This document shows positions 33,187 through 42,295 of a stretch of 64,000 bases of DNA, in pieces. The notes beneath the pieces are model-generated. The model was not told where the DNA came from and made no database searches. It saw nothing but the letters and a program-made list of their open reading frames with translations. The first letter of the stretch is position 1, and every line of letters starts with the position of its first letter. Both the position numbers and the translations under genes were made by a program. Source of the DNA: Nostoc sp. NMS8 (GTDB lineage: Bacteria > Cyanobacteriota > Cyanobacteriia > Cyanobacteriales > Nostocaceae); the NCBI RefSeq assembly GCF_017115045.1, contig NZ_JABXKK010000066.1:114085-178084 (forward strand). Direction: 5' to 3'.

Positions 33187-36129
33187 ATGATGACAAATAC
33201 AACGGTTGATATTCAAGATTTTCTTGCTGATTTATTTCCTTTTAATTATCTGCCACCAAATGTTTTAGAAAATTTGCTCAACAATGTGCAATTCTTCCGC
33301 TACCGCATCGGTCAGGTAATAGTAGCACGGGAAGCTATGCCTGATAAAATTAGCATTATTTACCAAGGACAAGCACGTTTATTAAGTTATAATTCCCAAA
33401 CACCAAATCCGGCAACACTGAAGTTACTCTCATCAGGAGAGGTTTTGGGTTGGGTAAGTCATGTACGGGGTATGGCGTGTGAAACTGCGATCGCTTCTAC
33501 TGAAGTTATCACACTCAATCTACCCATTGCGAGTTTTCTGGCGTTACTCAAGCAGGAAGAGAGTTTTGTCCAAGCATTGCAAAATAAAATTACTCTTTTA
33601 GAAGTCTACGAATTACTCACTGAAGAACTCAGCCGTCGCGCGGATGGTAGCAAGAATTTAGTTAAGCTTGCCCAGACTGCAACTGAAGCTGCTATCATCC
33701 AAACAATCCCTGCACGCAAAGCTTTTCACCAGCAGTTAGATTCAGATTTTTTTTGGTTAGTCAGCAGTAATTTTGATCCTGAGTTCCCTGTGGGGAGTCG
33801 CTTAGATTTAAATGATATCAATCTCAAACTGAAATTTAATACAAATATGCGTTTGGTGGGATTACCCAAGTCAATATTTGCAGATAATCTCGCCCTTACA
33901 CCAAAAACATTTTTACCCGCAGAAGTTCCCTACGCTTCAGAAATTATTGTCACAGAAGAACCAGTAACTAAAGGTAAACAAAAGAAATATCCTTATATCC
34001 GGGGTAGAGGGCCGCTAGATGGTTCGCTCGCTTGCTTCCAAATGTTGAGCCAATACTTTAATATCCCCTTGCGCCGAGATACACTGCAACGGGTGTTGAC
34101 AAAGCAGCAGGAACTTAAGGGCGTTATATCTCTGCAATTTTGCGCTGCCGCTGCCGAGTTGATGGGGTTGACAACACAGCTGGTAAAAGTTCCCGCCACG
34201 GCAGTCGGCCACTTGCAACTACCAGTAATGATTGCTTGGCAAGATAGTTTTGCCATCATTTATAAAAATAGCAATCAAGAGTTACTAATTGCTGTTCCAG
34301 AGATGGGACTATTGCGCTACAAAGTAAGAGACTTTGCAGAAAATTGGGGGGCTGAAGGAGAAGTCCTGCTGTTACAAACCACCAAAAATACTCCCCAGGC
34401 AAGGTTTAGTTTAAATTGGTTTATACCCTCACTACGACGCTACCGCAAAGTATTAATTGAAGTCTTAATTGCTTCTATTGTTATTCAACTATTTGGGCTG
34501 GTAAATCCTCTTGCCACACAGGTAATTATTGACAAAGTATTGGTTGGCAACAGTCCTGATACCTTGGAAGTTTTCGGCATCTTTTTGGTGGTAGTCGCAA
34601 TCATTGAAGCAGTACTAACCAGTGTCCGCACTCATTTATTTACAGATACTACTAACCGAATTGACCTCGCCCTTGGTTCTGAGGTGATTAATCACCTGTT
34701 GCGTCTGCCTTTATCTTATTTTGAACGCCGTCCTGTAGGGGAATTGGCAACACGAATTCACGAATTAGAAAACATTCGTTCTTTCTTGACTGGTACAGCC
34801 CTCACCGTGGTGATGGATGCGGTGTTTTCTGTAGTCTACATTGTGGTAATGGCGATTTATAGCCCAGTGTTGACATTAGTAGCATTAGCAACAGTACCAC
34901 TGTTTGGCTTGCTTAACTTGATGGTATCCCCTTTGATGCGGCGACAATTGCAAGAGAAAGCTGAATGTAATGCCGAGACGCAATCTTATCTTGTGGAAGT
35001 GATGGGGGGAATCCAGACAGTCAAGGCGCAAAATTTAGAAATGCGATCGCGTTGGCAATGGCAAGAACGCTATGCTCGTTACATTAGCGCTGGTTTTAAA
35101 ACAGTCTCTACCCAAACTACCGCTAGTTCTATTAGCAATTTCCTCAACAAGTTTTCTAGTATGTTAGTGCTGTGGGTGGGAGCTTTTCTCGTCCTCAATC
35201 AGCAACTTACCTTGGGACAACTCATCGCTTTCCGCATCCTGGCTGGTTATGTCACCAGTCCCTTGTTACGCCTAATGCAACTTTGGCAGAACTTCCAAGA
35301 AACTGCTCTATCTCTGCAACGGCTGGCTGATATTTTAGACGCTCCCCAAGAAACAGAAATCGGCAACTCTCAAAACATCCTCATGCCCAGTATTCAAGGT
35401 AATGTCCGCTTTGAAAATCTCAGTTTCAGTTTCCGCGAAAATGGGCCGATGCAACTATGTAATATTAATTTAGATTTTCCTGCTGGCTGCTTTATCGGAA
35501 TTGTTGGTCAAAGTGGTTCCGGTAAAAGTACACTACTAAAATTATTACCCCGACTTTACGAACCCAAGTCCGGCAAAATCTTGATTGATAGCTACGACAT
35601 CAATAAAGTTGAATTGTATTCCTTGCGTCGTCAAATTGGCATGGTATTACAAGATACTCTCTTATTTGATGGGACAGTCCGCGAAAATATTGCCTTGGGG
35701 TATCCTGATGCTACCGATGAGGAAATTATTGGCGCTGCCAAAATAGCTTATGCCCACGACTTTATTATGTCTTTACCCAGTGGCTATAACACTCGTGTGG
35801 GCGAGCGAGGTGCAGGATTGTCTGGGGGACAACGCCAACGAGTAGCGATCGCTCGTACTGTCCTACAAAATCCGCAATTACTGATTCTTGATGAAGCTAC
35901 AAGTGCCTTAGATTACAATGCTGAAGGTCAAGTCTGCCGCAATTTGGCGACAGCTTTCCAAGGTAAAACAGTATTTTTCATTACCCATCGCCTCAACACA
36001 ATTCGCCATGCCGATGTCATTCTGATGATGGATCAAGGTGCTGTAGTAGAACAGGGTACTCATGAAGAATTGATGGCGCTCAAAGGTTATTACTACTGTC
36101 TATATCAGCAACAAGAAACGCAAGTTTAA
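33187..36129 (+). CDS. Type I secretion ABC exporter with cNMP-binding and degenerate C39 domains
   Basis: 980 residues. Order: cyclic-nucleotide-binding-like domain about 15-135 (FRYRIGQVIVAREAMPDKISIIYQGQARLL, SSGEVLGWVS); C39-like domain 265-395; six-helix ABC membrane domain about 410-690; nucleotide-binding domain 720-975 with Walker A GQSGSGKST, signature LSGGQRQR, Walker B LLILDEATSALD and H-loop ITHRL. The C39 catalytic Cys site (usually QxxCGAAC) reads PLDGSLACF, so the nucleophile is absent, and the matching His is not found either. As in HlyB, the domain would bind cargo and not cut it. HetC-like proteins share this overall layout. Confidence 0.9.
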   Translation: MMTNTTVDIQDFLADLFPFNYLPPNVLENLLNNVQFFRYRIGQVIVAREAMPDKISIIYQGQARLLSYNSQTPNPATLKLLSSGEVLGWVSHVRGMACETAIASTEVITLNLPIASFLALLKQEESFVQALQNKITLLEVYELLTEELSRRADGSKNLVKLAQTATEAAIIQTIPARKAFHQQLDSDFFWLVSSNFDPEFPVGSRLDLNDINLKLKFNTNMRLVGLPKSIFADNLALTPKTFLPAEVPYASEIIVTEEPVTKGKQKKYPYIRGRGPLDGSLACFQMLSQYFNIPLRRDTLQRVLTKQQELKGVISLQFCAAAAELMGLTTQLVKVPATAVGHLQLPVMIAWQDSFAIIYKNSNQELLIAVPEMGLLRYKVRDFAENWGAEGEVLLLQTTKNTPQARFSLNWFIPSLRRYRKVLIEVLIASIVIQLFGLVNPLATQVIIDKVLVGNSPDTLEVFGIFLVVVAIIEAVLTSVRTHLFTDTTNRIDLALGSEVINHLLRLPLSYFERRPVGELATRIHELENIRSFLTGTALTVVMDAVFSVVYIVVMAIYSPVLTLVALATVPLFGLLNLMVSPLMRRQLQEKAECNAETQSYLVEVMGGIQTVKAQNLEMRSRWQWQERYARYISAGFKTVSTQTTASSISNFLNKFSSMLVLWVGAFLVLNQQLTLGQLIAFRILAGYVTSPLLRLMQLWQNFQETALSLQRLADILDAPQETEIGNSQNILMPSIQGNVRFENLSFSFRENGPMQLCNINLDFPAGCFIGIVGQSGSGKSTLLKLLPRLYEPKSGKILIDSYDINKVELYSLRRQIGMVLQDTLLFDGTVRENIALGYPDATDEEIIGAAKIAYAHDFIMSLPSGYNTRVGERGAGLSGGQRQRVAIARTVLQNPQLLILDEATSALDYNAEGQVCRNLATAFQGKTVFFITHRLNTIRHADVILMMDQGAVVEQGTHEELMALKGYYYCLYQQQETQV

Positions 36130-36192
36130 TTCTGAGTAAGACATCTTACTCAATACCAGAAACTAGCTAAACGCCCAATTCCCTACTTAATT

Positions 36193-37695
36193 ATGAATAC
36201 TCAATACAAATTCGATCAACCAGTACTTTTACAACAGACTCCTGGTTGGTCACGAGCGATCGCCTGGACTATTATTGGAGTTAGTGCCTTTACAGTAATT
36301 TGGGCCTGTGTGTTCCAAATTGAAGAATCAATTCCTGCTACTGGCAAGTTAGAACCGCAAGGTGCGGTGAAAGAAGTTCAGGCTCCGGTTAATGGTGTTG
36401 TCAAGGAACTTCTAATCAAAGATGGCCAGCAAGTCAAAAAAGGTGAAACACTTATTAGTCTCGAAAAAAGTACTTCTGAGGCAGAGGTAATTTCATTAAA
36501 GCAAAGTCGGGCTGCTCAGTTGCTTTCCAAAAAGGCGCTAGAACAAGAAAATGACTTCTATCGCCGTCAGCTTCAAGGGGAAATATCACTACAAGAAGTA
36601 GCACAGCAAGCTGCTTTGTTGAAAATTAAACCAGAACTAGCCTTGTTGACCAAAAGTCGAGCCGCCATTATTGCCGAAAACCAGTTGTACCGGACACAGT
36701 TAAATGGTGCCACTCCTGGCAATACTCTCACAACAGAGCAACAGTTACGCTTGCGAAATCGCCAAATAGAATTAAAATCGCGTTTAGCCACAGCTAGTTT
36801 AGAAACGGGACAGACGCAACAGCAATTTTTACAAATTCAAGCGCAGTTAGCTAGTGCAAAAGAATTGCTGGAAATTAATCAAAAAATCCTCCACAAGTTT
36901 GAACCTCTAGCGAAGCAGGGTGCTATCTCTGAGGTACAATACTTGAAACAGCAGCAAGATGTCAGCAGTAAACAAGCTGAAGTGATTCAATTGAATCGGG
37001 AACAGCAGCGATTACAATTAGCGATCGCTCAGTCAAATGAAAAATTTCGCAATACTGCGGCAGTGTCTCAAGAAGAATTATTAGGCAAAATTACAGATAA
37101 CGACAAAAATATTGCCGGAATTGACAGCCAATTAACCAAGGTAATTGTAGATAATCAAAAACGCATTTATGAAATTAATAGTCAGATTGGAGAGTTTGAT
37201 AGTAAGTTGGTTCAAGCACAACAAAACCTGAGATATCAGAAAATTACTGCACCCGTTGATGGAACTGTCTTTGAACTCAAAGCCAAAACAGCAGGATTTG
37301 TAGTTAATTCCAGCGAACCGCTCTTAAAACTCGTTCCTATTGATAACTTAGTTGCGAAAGTATACATCACCAACCGCGACATCGGCTTTGTCAGAGAAGG
37401 GCAACAAGTGGATGTGAGAATTGATTCCTTTCCCTTCCAAGAGTATGGCGATATTAAAGGCGAACTAATTGACATTGGCTCTGATGCTTTACCTCCAGAC
37501 CAAGTTTATAATTTCTGGCGTTTTTCAGCAAAAGTCCGCCTACATGGGCAGAAGTTACTGATTAATCAACGTCAAATTCCATTGCAATCAGGGATGTCTA
37601 TTAATGCTAATGTGAAATTACGTAAGCGCACCATTATGAGTATCTTCACTGATTTTTTAGTCGAGAAAACTGAAAGCTTAAAATCCCTCCGTTAA
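36193..37695 (+). CDS. HlyD-family membrane fusion protein
   Basis: 500 residues. A cytoplasmic N-terminus and one transmembrane helix (about 22-42) lead to a biotinyl-lipoyl-like half (LEPQGAVKEVQAPVNGVVKELLIKDGQQVKKGETLISLE), a long coiled-coil (about 95-335), the second lipoyl half (YQKITAPVDGTVFELKAKTAGFVV) and a beta-barrel with IDSFPFQEYGDIKGELIDIGSDA. It would bridge the ABC exporter to an outer-membrane TolC-like channel, which is not encoded in this window. It follows the ABC gene by 63 bp on the same strand and ends the operon. Confidence 0.93.
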   Translation: MNTQYKFDQPVLLQQTPGWSRAIAWTIIGVSAFTVIWACVFQIEESIPATGKLEPQGAVKEVQAPVNGVVKELLIKDGQQVKKGETLISLEKSTSEAEVISLKQSRAAQLLSKKALEQENDFYRRQLQGEISLQEVAQQAALLKIKPELALLTKSRAAIIAENQLYRTQLNGATPGNTLTTEQQLRLRNRQIELKSRLATASLETGQTQQQFLQIQAQLASAKELLEINQKILHKFEPLAKQGAISEVQYLKQQQDVSSKQAEVIQLNREQQRLQLAIAQSNEKFRNTAAVSQEELLGKITDNDKNIAGIDSQLTKVIVDNQKRIYEINSQIGEFDSKLVQAQQNLRYQKITAPVDGTVFELKAKTAGFVVNSSEPLLKLVPIDNLVAKVYITNRDIGFVREGQQVDVRIDSFPFQEYGDIKGELIDIGSDALPPDQVYNFWRFSAKVRLHGQKLLINQRQIPLQSGMSINANVKLRKRTIMSIFTDFLVEKTESLKSLR

Positions 37696-37766
37696 ACAAA
37701 GGGTGTTAAGGTCGCGACTAGAGAGAGCAAGAGTTTATAGCTATTTTCAGGTAAATAAACCACGCG

Positions 37767-37966
37767 GTAGGGGTACAGCAATGCTCATTGGTGTCAACTT
37801 AGACTCAAATACTTACCCGACATACGTTTTACCCCACCCCCAACCCCTCCCCTTGACAAGGGGAGGGGTAATGCGGATCGTGATGGTCAGTGAATGAACT
37901 CAATATCACGTCTTGACAAGGGTTTCACGTTAAGTTAACACCAATGAGCAATGCTGTGCCCTTACG
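37767..37966. repeat. Composite inverted-repeat element (family C)
   Basis: 200 bp, with ends GGGGTACAGCAATGCTCATT and AATGAGCAATGCTGTGCCC as long inverted repeats matching 26668-26910. The interior differs and holds the stem CCCCTCCCCTT / AAGGGGAGGGG (about 37845-37869). It fills the gap between the HlyD gene and the convergent DAHP synthase gene. Confidence 0.75.
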
Positions 37967-37998
37967 ACTGAGAAATCTCGCCCTATCCCCTGCTTCAT

Positions 37999-39057
37999 TC
38001 AATTAAGTTTTTCGTGAGCAGCCAAAATAATTTCTTCGGTTTCTTCCCAGCCAATACATTTGTCAGTTACAGAAACACCATATTTTAATTCTTCTTGTTT
38101 ACCAGTAATTGGTTGGCCGCCTTCATACAAATGTGATTCCAACATCATGCCAACAATTGATGTATTCCCATCCACTATTTGCTGAATAATATTTTCTAAC
38201 ACAGCACCTTGTAATTTATAATCTTTATTGCTATTGCCGTGGCTACAGTCGATCACAATTCTTGGTGGTAAATTCGCCTGTTTTAATTTCTCTTCCACTA
38301 GTTTGACATTTGCTGGATCAAAATTGGGTTGACTACCACCCCTTAAAATTACATGACCGTAGCTATTACCTTTAGTTTGAAAGACACTAACCTGTCCGTT
38401 TTGATTAATTCCCAGAAAATTATGCGGATTTCCAGCTGATTGTAGAGCATTCAAAGCTACTTGAATATTACCGTCAGTACCGTTTTTAAACCCTACAGGC
38501 ATCGAAAGCCCACTTGCCATTTCGCGGTGAGTTTGTGATTCAGTTGTGCGTGCCCCAATGGCAGACCATGTAATCAGTTCACTAATATATTGAGGTATAA
38601 TCGGATCTAGTGCTTCTGTGCCAGCAGGTAATCCCAACTCTGTAATTTTTAATAATAGATCCCGCGCAATCAATAAACCATTCTCTACATGGAAAGAATC
38701 ATCCATATCTGGATCGTTAATTAATCCTTTCCAGCCTACGGTTGTTCTTGGTTTCTCAAAGTAAACTCGCATAATTAGTAGCAGTTTATCTTGAACTCGA
38801 TCGGATAATATTTTCAACCTCTCAGAATATTCAAGCGCTGCTTTTGGGTCGTGAATTGAGCATGGACCAACTACTATAAATTTTCGGCGGTCTCGAAAAC
38901 TCAAAATATCTTCTATTTCTTGTCTATATGCTAAAACTCTTTGTTCGGCTAATTGTGTTAAAGGTAATTTTGATTTAATTTCATTGGGAGTTAATAAAAT
39001 GCGATCGTTCTCAATGTTAGCGTTATCGATATTGCTATTAAATAACTTGTTGTGCAT
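37999..39057 (-). CDS. DAHP synthase, class I (AroF/G/H type)
   Basis: 352 residues. 3-deoxy-D-arabino-heptulosonate-7-phosphate synthase joins PEP and erythrose-4-phosphate, the first step of the shikimate pathway. Family motifs: FIVVGPCSIHDP (metal Cys), MRVYFEKPRTTVGWKGLINDPDMD, GARTTESQTHREMASGLSMPVGFKNGTDG, IVIDCSHGNSNKDY and SHLYEGGQ. Length and motifs fit the E. coli AroF/AroG/AroH class with feedback control by an aromatic amino acid, the exact one not being decidable here. Monocistronic, divergent from nothing nearby; upstream gap of 200 bp contains the terminator of the next gene. Confidence 0.95.
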   Translation of the reverse strand: MHNKLFNSNIDNANIENDRILLTPNEIKSKLPLTQLAEQRVLAYRQEIEDILSFRDRRKFIVVGPCSIHDPKAALEYSERLKILSDRVQDKLLLIMRVYFEKPRTTVGWKGLINDPDMDDSFHVENGLLIARDLLLKITELGLPAGTEALDPIIPQYISELITWSAIGARTTESQTHREMASGLSMPVGFKNGTDGNIQVALNALQSAGNPHNFLGINQNGQVSVFQTKGNSYGHVILRGGSQPNFDPANVKLVEEKLKQANLPPRIVIDCSHGNSNKDYKLQGAVLENIIQQIVDGNTSIVGMMLESHLYEGGQPITGKQEELKYGVSVTDKCIGWEETEEIILAAHEKLN

Positions 39058-39188
39058 GGGTATGCTTTGGCCATTCTATATACGCACTTCAACTCAAAAG
39101 TGTAACACAAACCTATGAAATTTTAAAATAGCTTATTTTTCACTTGACAAATTTGTAATTAGACTGTAGATAAATTAAAATAATAACT

Positions 39189-39212
39189 AAAAAAGGGGAA
39201 AGATATTTCCCC
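39189..39212 (-). terminator. Rho-independent terminator of the GH13 gene
   Basis: On the minus strand GGGGAAA pairs with TTTCCCC over four bases (39195-39212) and is followed by six T (39189-39194). It lies 47 bp past the stop codon. Confidence 0.85.
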
Positions 39213-39258
39213 GTTTTATTTTGCTATTAGACTACTGACTCAGTGGTAGTGTATATCA

Positions 39259-40917
39259 TTACTGCCATACAAACACTTTAGCTTCGTATGGGCCCAAGTC
39301 TGTGATGATGCCATCATCACCAGCTTCGACATCATAATTAGCTGTCCACTCGTGCCATGTACCAGCACTTGGAAAGTTAGGAACATGATAGCCAGCTAGG
39401 AAGTTTTCTGAGAAATTTGCTATTACAACTACACGAGAACCTTCTTCATTCCAACGAGTATAAGCTAATACTTTCGCCTCGGCATTTTCGTGGATAAAAT
39501 CAATATTTTCTGTGTAAAGAGCGTGATTACTTTTACGCAGGTTGGTTAGTCCTTTGTAGGATTCAAATAAACTCCGATTTAAATCATTCCCTAACAGTGT
39601 CCAATCGATTTTCGATGATTCGGGTTGTTTAGGTTTATACTCACCAAATTCCTCTCCCATCCAAATCAGAGGTACGCCCACAGCAGTCATTAGGATGGCT
39701 ACTCCTAATTTAGCCCGTCTAAAGGCTTCTTCGTCAAAAATCTCACGGTTCCCTAATTCAACCATGATATGGTTATGGTCGTGGTTGGTGAGGTAATTTA
39801 CTACATTAGTAGCACCCAGGAAGCCTTGGCGCTTGCAGTCAATGACATCTTTTAGATGCTCTAAATCAAATGTATCACCGCAGATATGTTCTAGAATGCA
39901 ATGATAAAAACTGTCATGCCAGCAACCATCCATTGGCCCATCAAGATTGGTAATGCTAATAGTTTCAGGAATGTGTTCAGCAACATTATAAAAAGGCTTC
40001 GCGCCAGCAGTTTTTTTGGCTTCCTGAACAATCCAGTGCATGAAATCGTAGTTAGCAATTTGCCGCGCCGCATCATAACGAATACCATCCAGGTGATACT
40101 CTTCAATCCAAAAACGGATTGTCTCACCAATAAATTTCCAGGCTGGCTTAATATCTAAATTTTCATCATAATGTTCGTAATTAAACTCAGGCCCCCAATT
40201 ATTATCAGGGTCACGAGGTTCGTGATGATACCAATAATCGTGGTCAATTTGTGTTAATGGAGCAGATGCTTCTGAGTGGTTGTAAATACCGTCAAGAATT
40301 ACACGAATACCTTTAGCATGACACTCATCAATCAAATTTTTCAACTCAGCAGTCGAACCATAACTTGATTCTGTAGCGAAAAAGTGACGTGGGTTATAAC
40401 CCCAACTATAATCACCGGGATATTCTTTAAGTGGCATCAACTCAATAGCATTGATTCCTAGTTCACACAAATAATCTAACTTTTCAATGACATGTTTATA
40501 CTTACCTCGTGCATAAGGATCATCCTCGCCACCAGAAAAGTCACCGACGTGTAATTCATAAATTACTAATTCGTGGTCAGCAGGTAAAGGCTTATCATCA
40601 TGTTGCCAAACATAAGTATCGGTAATTCTTTCGCCATTTTTGACGTGGATAACACCATCATCTTTTCCACTCAGTTCATCTATATCAGTTGCACAGGGAT
40701 CTGTGATATCAACCCATTGTTCTGGTTCAAGAAACCATGAATTTGACTGAACGCGGAATTTATATTTATAAACGCCATCTTCTAGTTCAACACTTGTACG
40801 AAAATAACCATCATCACCTCTTTCCATTGGAATTTCTTGCCAATCAGAAAAAGAACCAATTAATGCCGCTCCTTTGTTGTAAGGTGCAAATAAATTAAAT
40901 TCAATTGGCTTTGCCAT
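39259..40917 (-). CDS. Alpha-amylase family (GH13) glucan enzyme
   Basis: 552 residues. An N-terminal CBM48-like domain (1-100; FNLFAPYNKGAALIGSFSDWQEIPMER, GVYKYKFRV) precedes a GH13 barrel: YELHVGDFSG, GINAIELMPLKEYPG, YGVxY-like WGYNPRHFFA, VILDGIYNH, DGIRYDAAR (nucleophile Asp), NVAEH (acid/base Glu) and NYLTNHDHNH (third Asp). A short C-terminal beta domain follows. It acts on alpha-glucans, either as a branching or a hydrolysing/transferring enzyme of glycogen metabolism; it is shorter than GlgB (about 760) and GlgX (about 700), so I leave the activity open. Monocistronic with a clear terminator. Confidence 0.9.
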   Translation of the reverse strand: MAKPIEFNLFAPYNKGAALIGSFSDWQEIPMERGDDGYFRTSVELEDGVYKYKFRVQSNSWFLEPEQWVDITDPCATDIDELSGKDDGVIHVKNGERITDTYVWQHDDKPLPADHELVIYELHVGDFSGGEDDPYARGKYKHVIEKLDYLCELGINAIELMPLKEYPGDYSWGYNPRHFFATESSYGSTAELKNLIDECHAKGIRVILDGIYNHSEASAPLTQIDHDYWYHHEPRDPDNNWGPEFNYEHYDENLDIKPAWKFIGETIRFWIEEYHLDGIRYDAARQIANYDFMHWIVQEAKKTAGAKPFYNVAEHIPETISITNLDGPMDGCWHDSFYHCILEHICGDTFDLEHLKDVIDCKRQGFLGATNVVNYLTNHDHNHIMVELGNREIFDEEAFRRAKLGVAILMTAVGVPLIWMGEEFGEYKPKQPESSKIDWTLLGNDLNRSLFESYKGLTNLRKSNHALYTENIDFIHENAEAKVLAYTRWNEEGSRVVVIANFSENFLAGYHVPNFPSAGTWHEWTANYDVEAGDDGIITDLGPYEAKVFVWQ

Positions 40918-41210
40918 AGAAGTGTTTGTAATATCAAGAGTTGATAGAAATATTCTCTGACGCTCAATTGACTTTGCAAATCGCTCTAGAGAAATAATTA
41001 GATAAGCTCTGCTTCTATCTTCAGGATGAATTGATAAATATTTTATAAAACTTAACTGTATTTTTTTGATTTTTCCCTATTTATATTAATTTTTAATTGA
41101 CTAATATCCAGATTTTCCGTAGTGTTAATATTCTTTATAAAACTATTTTTTAAAATAGCCAGTGTATAAAAATACAAGAAATTACTAGTTTTTTATTAAA
41201 TTAAAATACC
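40918..41210. other. AT-rich gap upstream of the GH13 gene
   Basis: Nearly 300 bp of AT-rich DNA (about 41050-41200 is almost only A and T) with no repeat or small gene recognised; it must hold the GH13 promoter. Confidence 0.4.
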
Positions 41211-41253
41211 GGAGATATTCGGCAAAAATATCCTATTTTTGCCGAATATCTCC
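41211..41253 (-). terminator. Long perfect hairpin after the DUF1823 gene
   Basis: GGAGATATTCGGCAAAAATA (41211-41230) and its exact reverse complement (41234-41253) around a 3-base loop, starting nine bases past the DUF1823 stop. It probably ends that transcript, although the T-run after it is weak. Confidence 0.6.
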
Positions 41254-41261
41254 CGATCAGA

Positions 41262-41645
41262 TTACTCTATTTTACCGTGAGTTTTTTGTAGATAACTTAA
41301 TAACCAATTCGCTGCTGTTGCTCTGCGAGTTTGTCGAGGCCCAAATTCACCAATTTTGTAACCTTTAAAGCCCAGTTTCTCTTTAAGCATTTGTTTATTT
41401 TCAGCGGGAATGGAACGAGTTAGCTTAACTGTTGCAGGGCGAGATTCAATGAAATCTGGTGGTTGTGGGTACTCATTCTGCCATTCTGCTGCAACTTGGC
41501 TAGTGTCCCATTGTGCAGTTGAGGCGTCATAGTGATAGCCTAAATAATGCCATAGCAACTGGTTGACTGTGGCATCATCAAGTTTTTCGTCAAGAATTGC
41601 CCAAATTGTTTCTGTATTGAGTGGTGGCAGGTTAGACATAAGCAA
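41262..41645 (-). CDS. DUF1823 family protein
   Basis: 127 residues, matching the conserved small DUF1823 proteins of cyanobacteria and plants: LPPLNTETIWAILDEKLDD, QLLWHYLGYHYD, WQNEYPQPPDFIESRPATVKLTRSIP, and LGFKGYKIGEFGPRQTRRATAANWLLSYLQ. Its function is unknown. ATG 41645 or 41639 can start it. No operon partner. Confidence 0.85.
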   Translation of the reverse strand: MLMSNLPPLNTETIWAILDEKLDDATVNQLLWHYLGYHYDASTAQWDTSQVAAEWQNEYPQPPDFIESRPATVKLTRSIPAENKQMLKEKLGFKGYKIGEFGPRQTRRATAANWLLSYLQKTHGKIE

Positions 41646-41885
41646 TTCAAAATTCTAAGTTGAACTGGGGATTAGGGATTGGGAAGATTTGAATGGGCAT
41701 TTAGACTCCCAACCAAATGTTAAGGGACTTGCAGTAAAAAAATATCCCATCCCCACAGGATGCCGCAATGCCAGTGAACACGTTATTACTCCGAGAGACG
41801 TTCGGCGATCGCAATAAATTTTCAGAGATGTCTATTGTGTATACACAAACTAGGTAGACTGGAAATGTAAAGATTAGACCAGTCT

Positions 41886-42188
41886 ATGCAGAATTCCACA
41901 GCACTACCAAAGATCATCCGCGCTCATGTATTCATTACTGGCCGAGTCCAAGGTGTGGGCTATCGCTACGCCACTGTGGATACAGCTAGACAGTTGGGAT
42001 TAACTGGTTGGGTGCGGAATCTCCCTGATAATCGAGTAGAGGCCGTTTTTGAAGGGGCGCGAAAGGTTGTAGATGATATGGTTCGCTGGTGTCACTCTGG
42101 GCCACCTGCTGCTGTGGTGAAAGATGTTGTGGTTGAGTATGAAGTACCTGAAGGGTTGCGGGGATTTGAAGTTAAGCGAGTTAGTTAA
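41886..42188 (+). CDS. acyP: Acylphosphatase
   Basis: 100 residues. Hydrolyses the carboxyl-phosphate bond of acyl phosphates. The catalytic Arg (R27 in GRVQGVGYRYAT) and Asn (N45 in GWVRNLPDN) are present, together with the typical VEAVFEG strand and the closing GFEVKR. The ten-residue N-terminal extension is a little longer than usual. It lies 107 bp upstream of the ureohydrolase gene on the same strand. Confidence 0.95.
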   Translation: MQNSTALPKIIRAHVFITGRVQGVGYRYATVDTARQLGLTGWVRNLPDNRVEAVFEGARKVVDDMVRWCHSGPPAAVVKDVVVEYEVPEGLRGFEVKRVS

Positions 42189-42295
42189 GGAGTTAACAGC
42201 TAACCGTAGTTTACCGCCTGTGGAAAATTTTGATTACAATGCAGATGTCCACTTGGCGGCGTGCTGTCTATCTACATAAATCCAGAAGATATCCA

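Noticed and set aside
39225..39260. tRNA-like string GACTACTGACTCAGTGGTAGTG
   Set aside because: It resembles a D-arm by chance, but no acceptor stem, anticodon arm or T-arm with TTC follows.
39259..40917. Naming the GH13 enzyme glgB or glgX
   Set aside because: It is about 150-200 residues too short for either and lacks decisive specificity motifs that I can see, so only the family is given.
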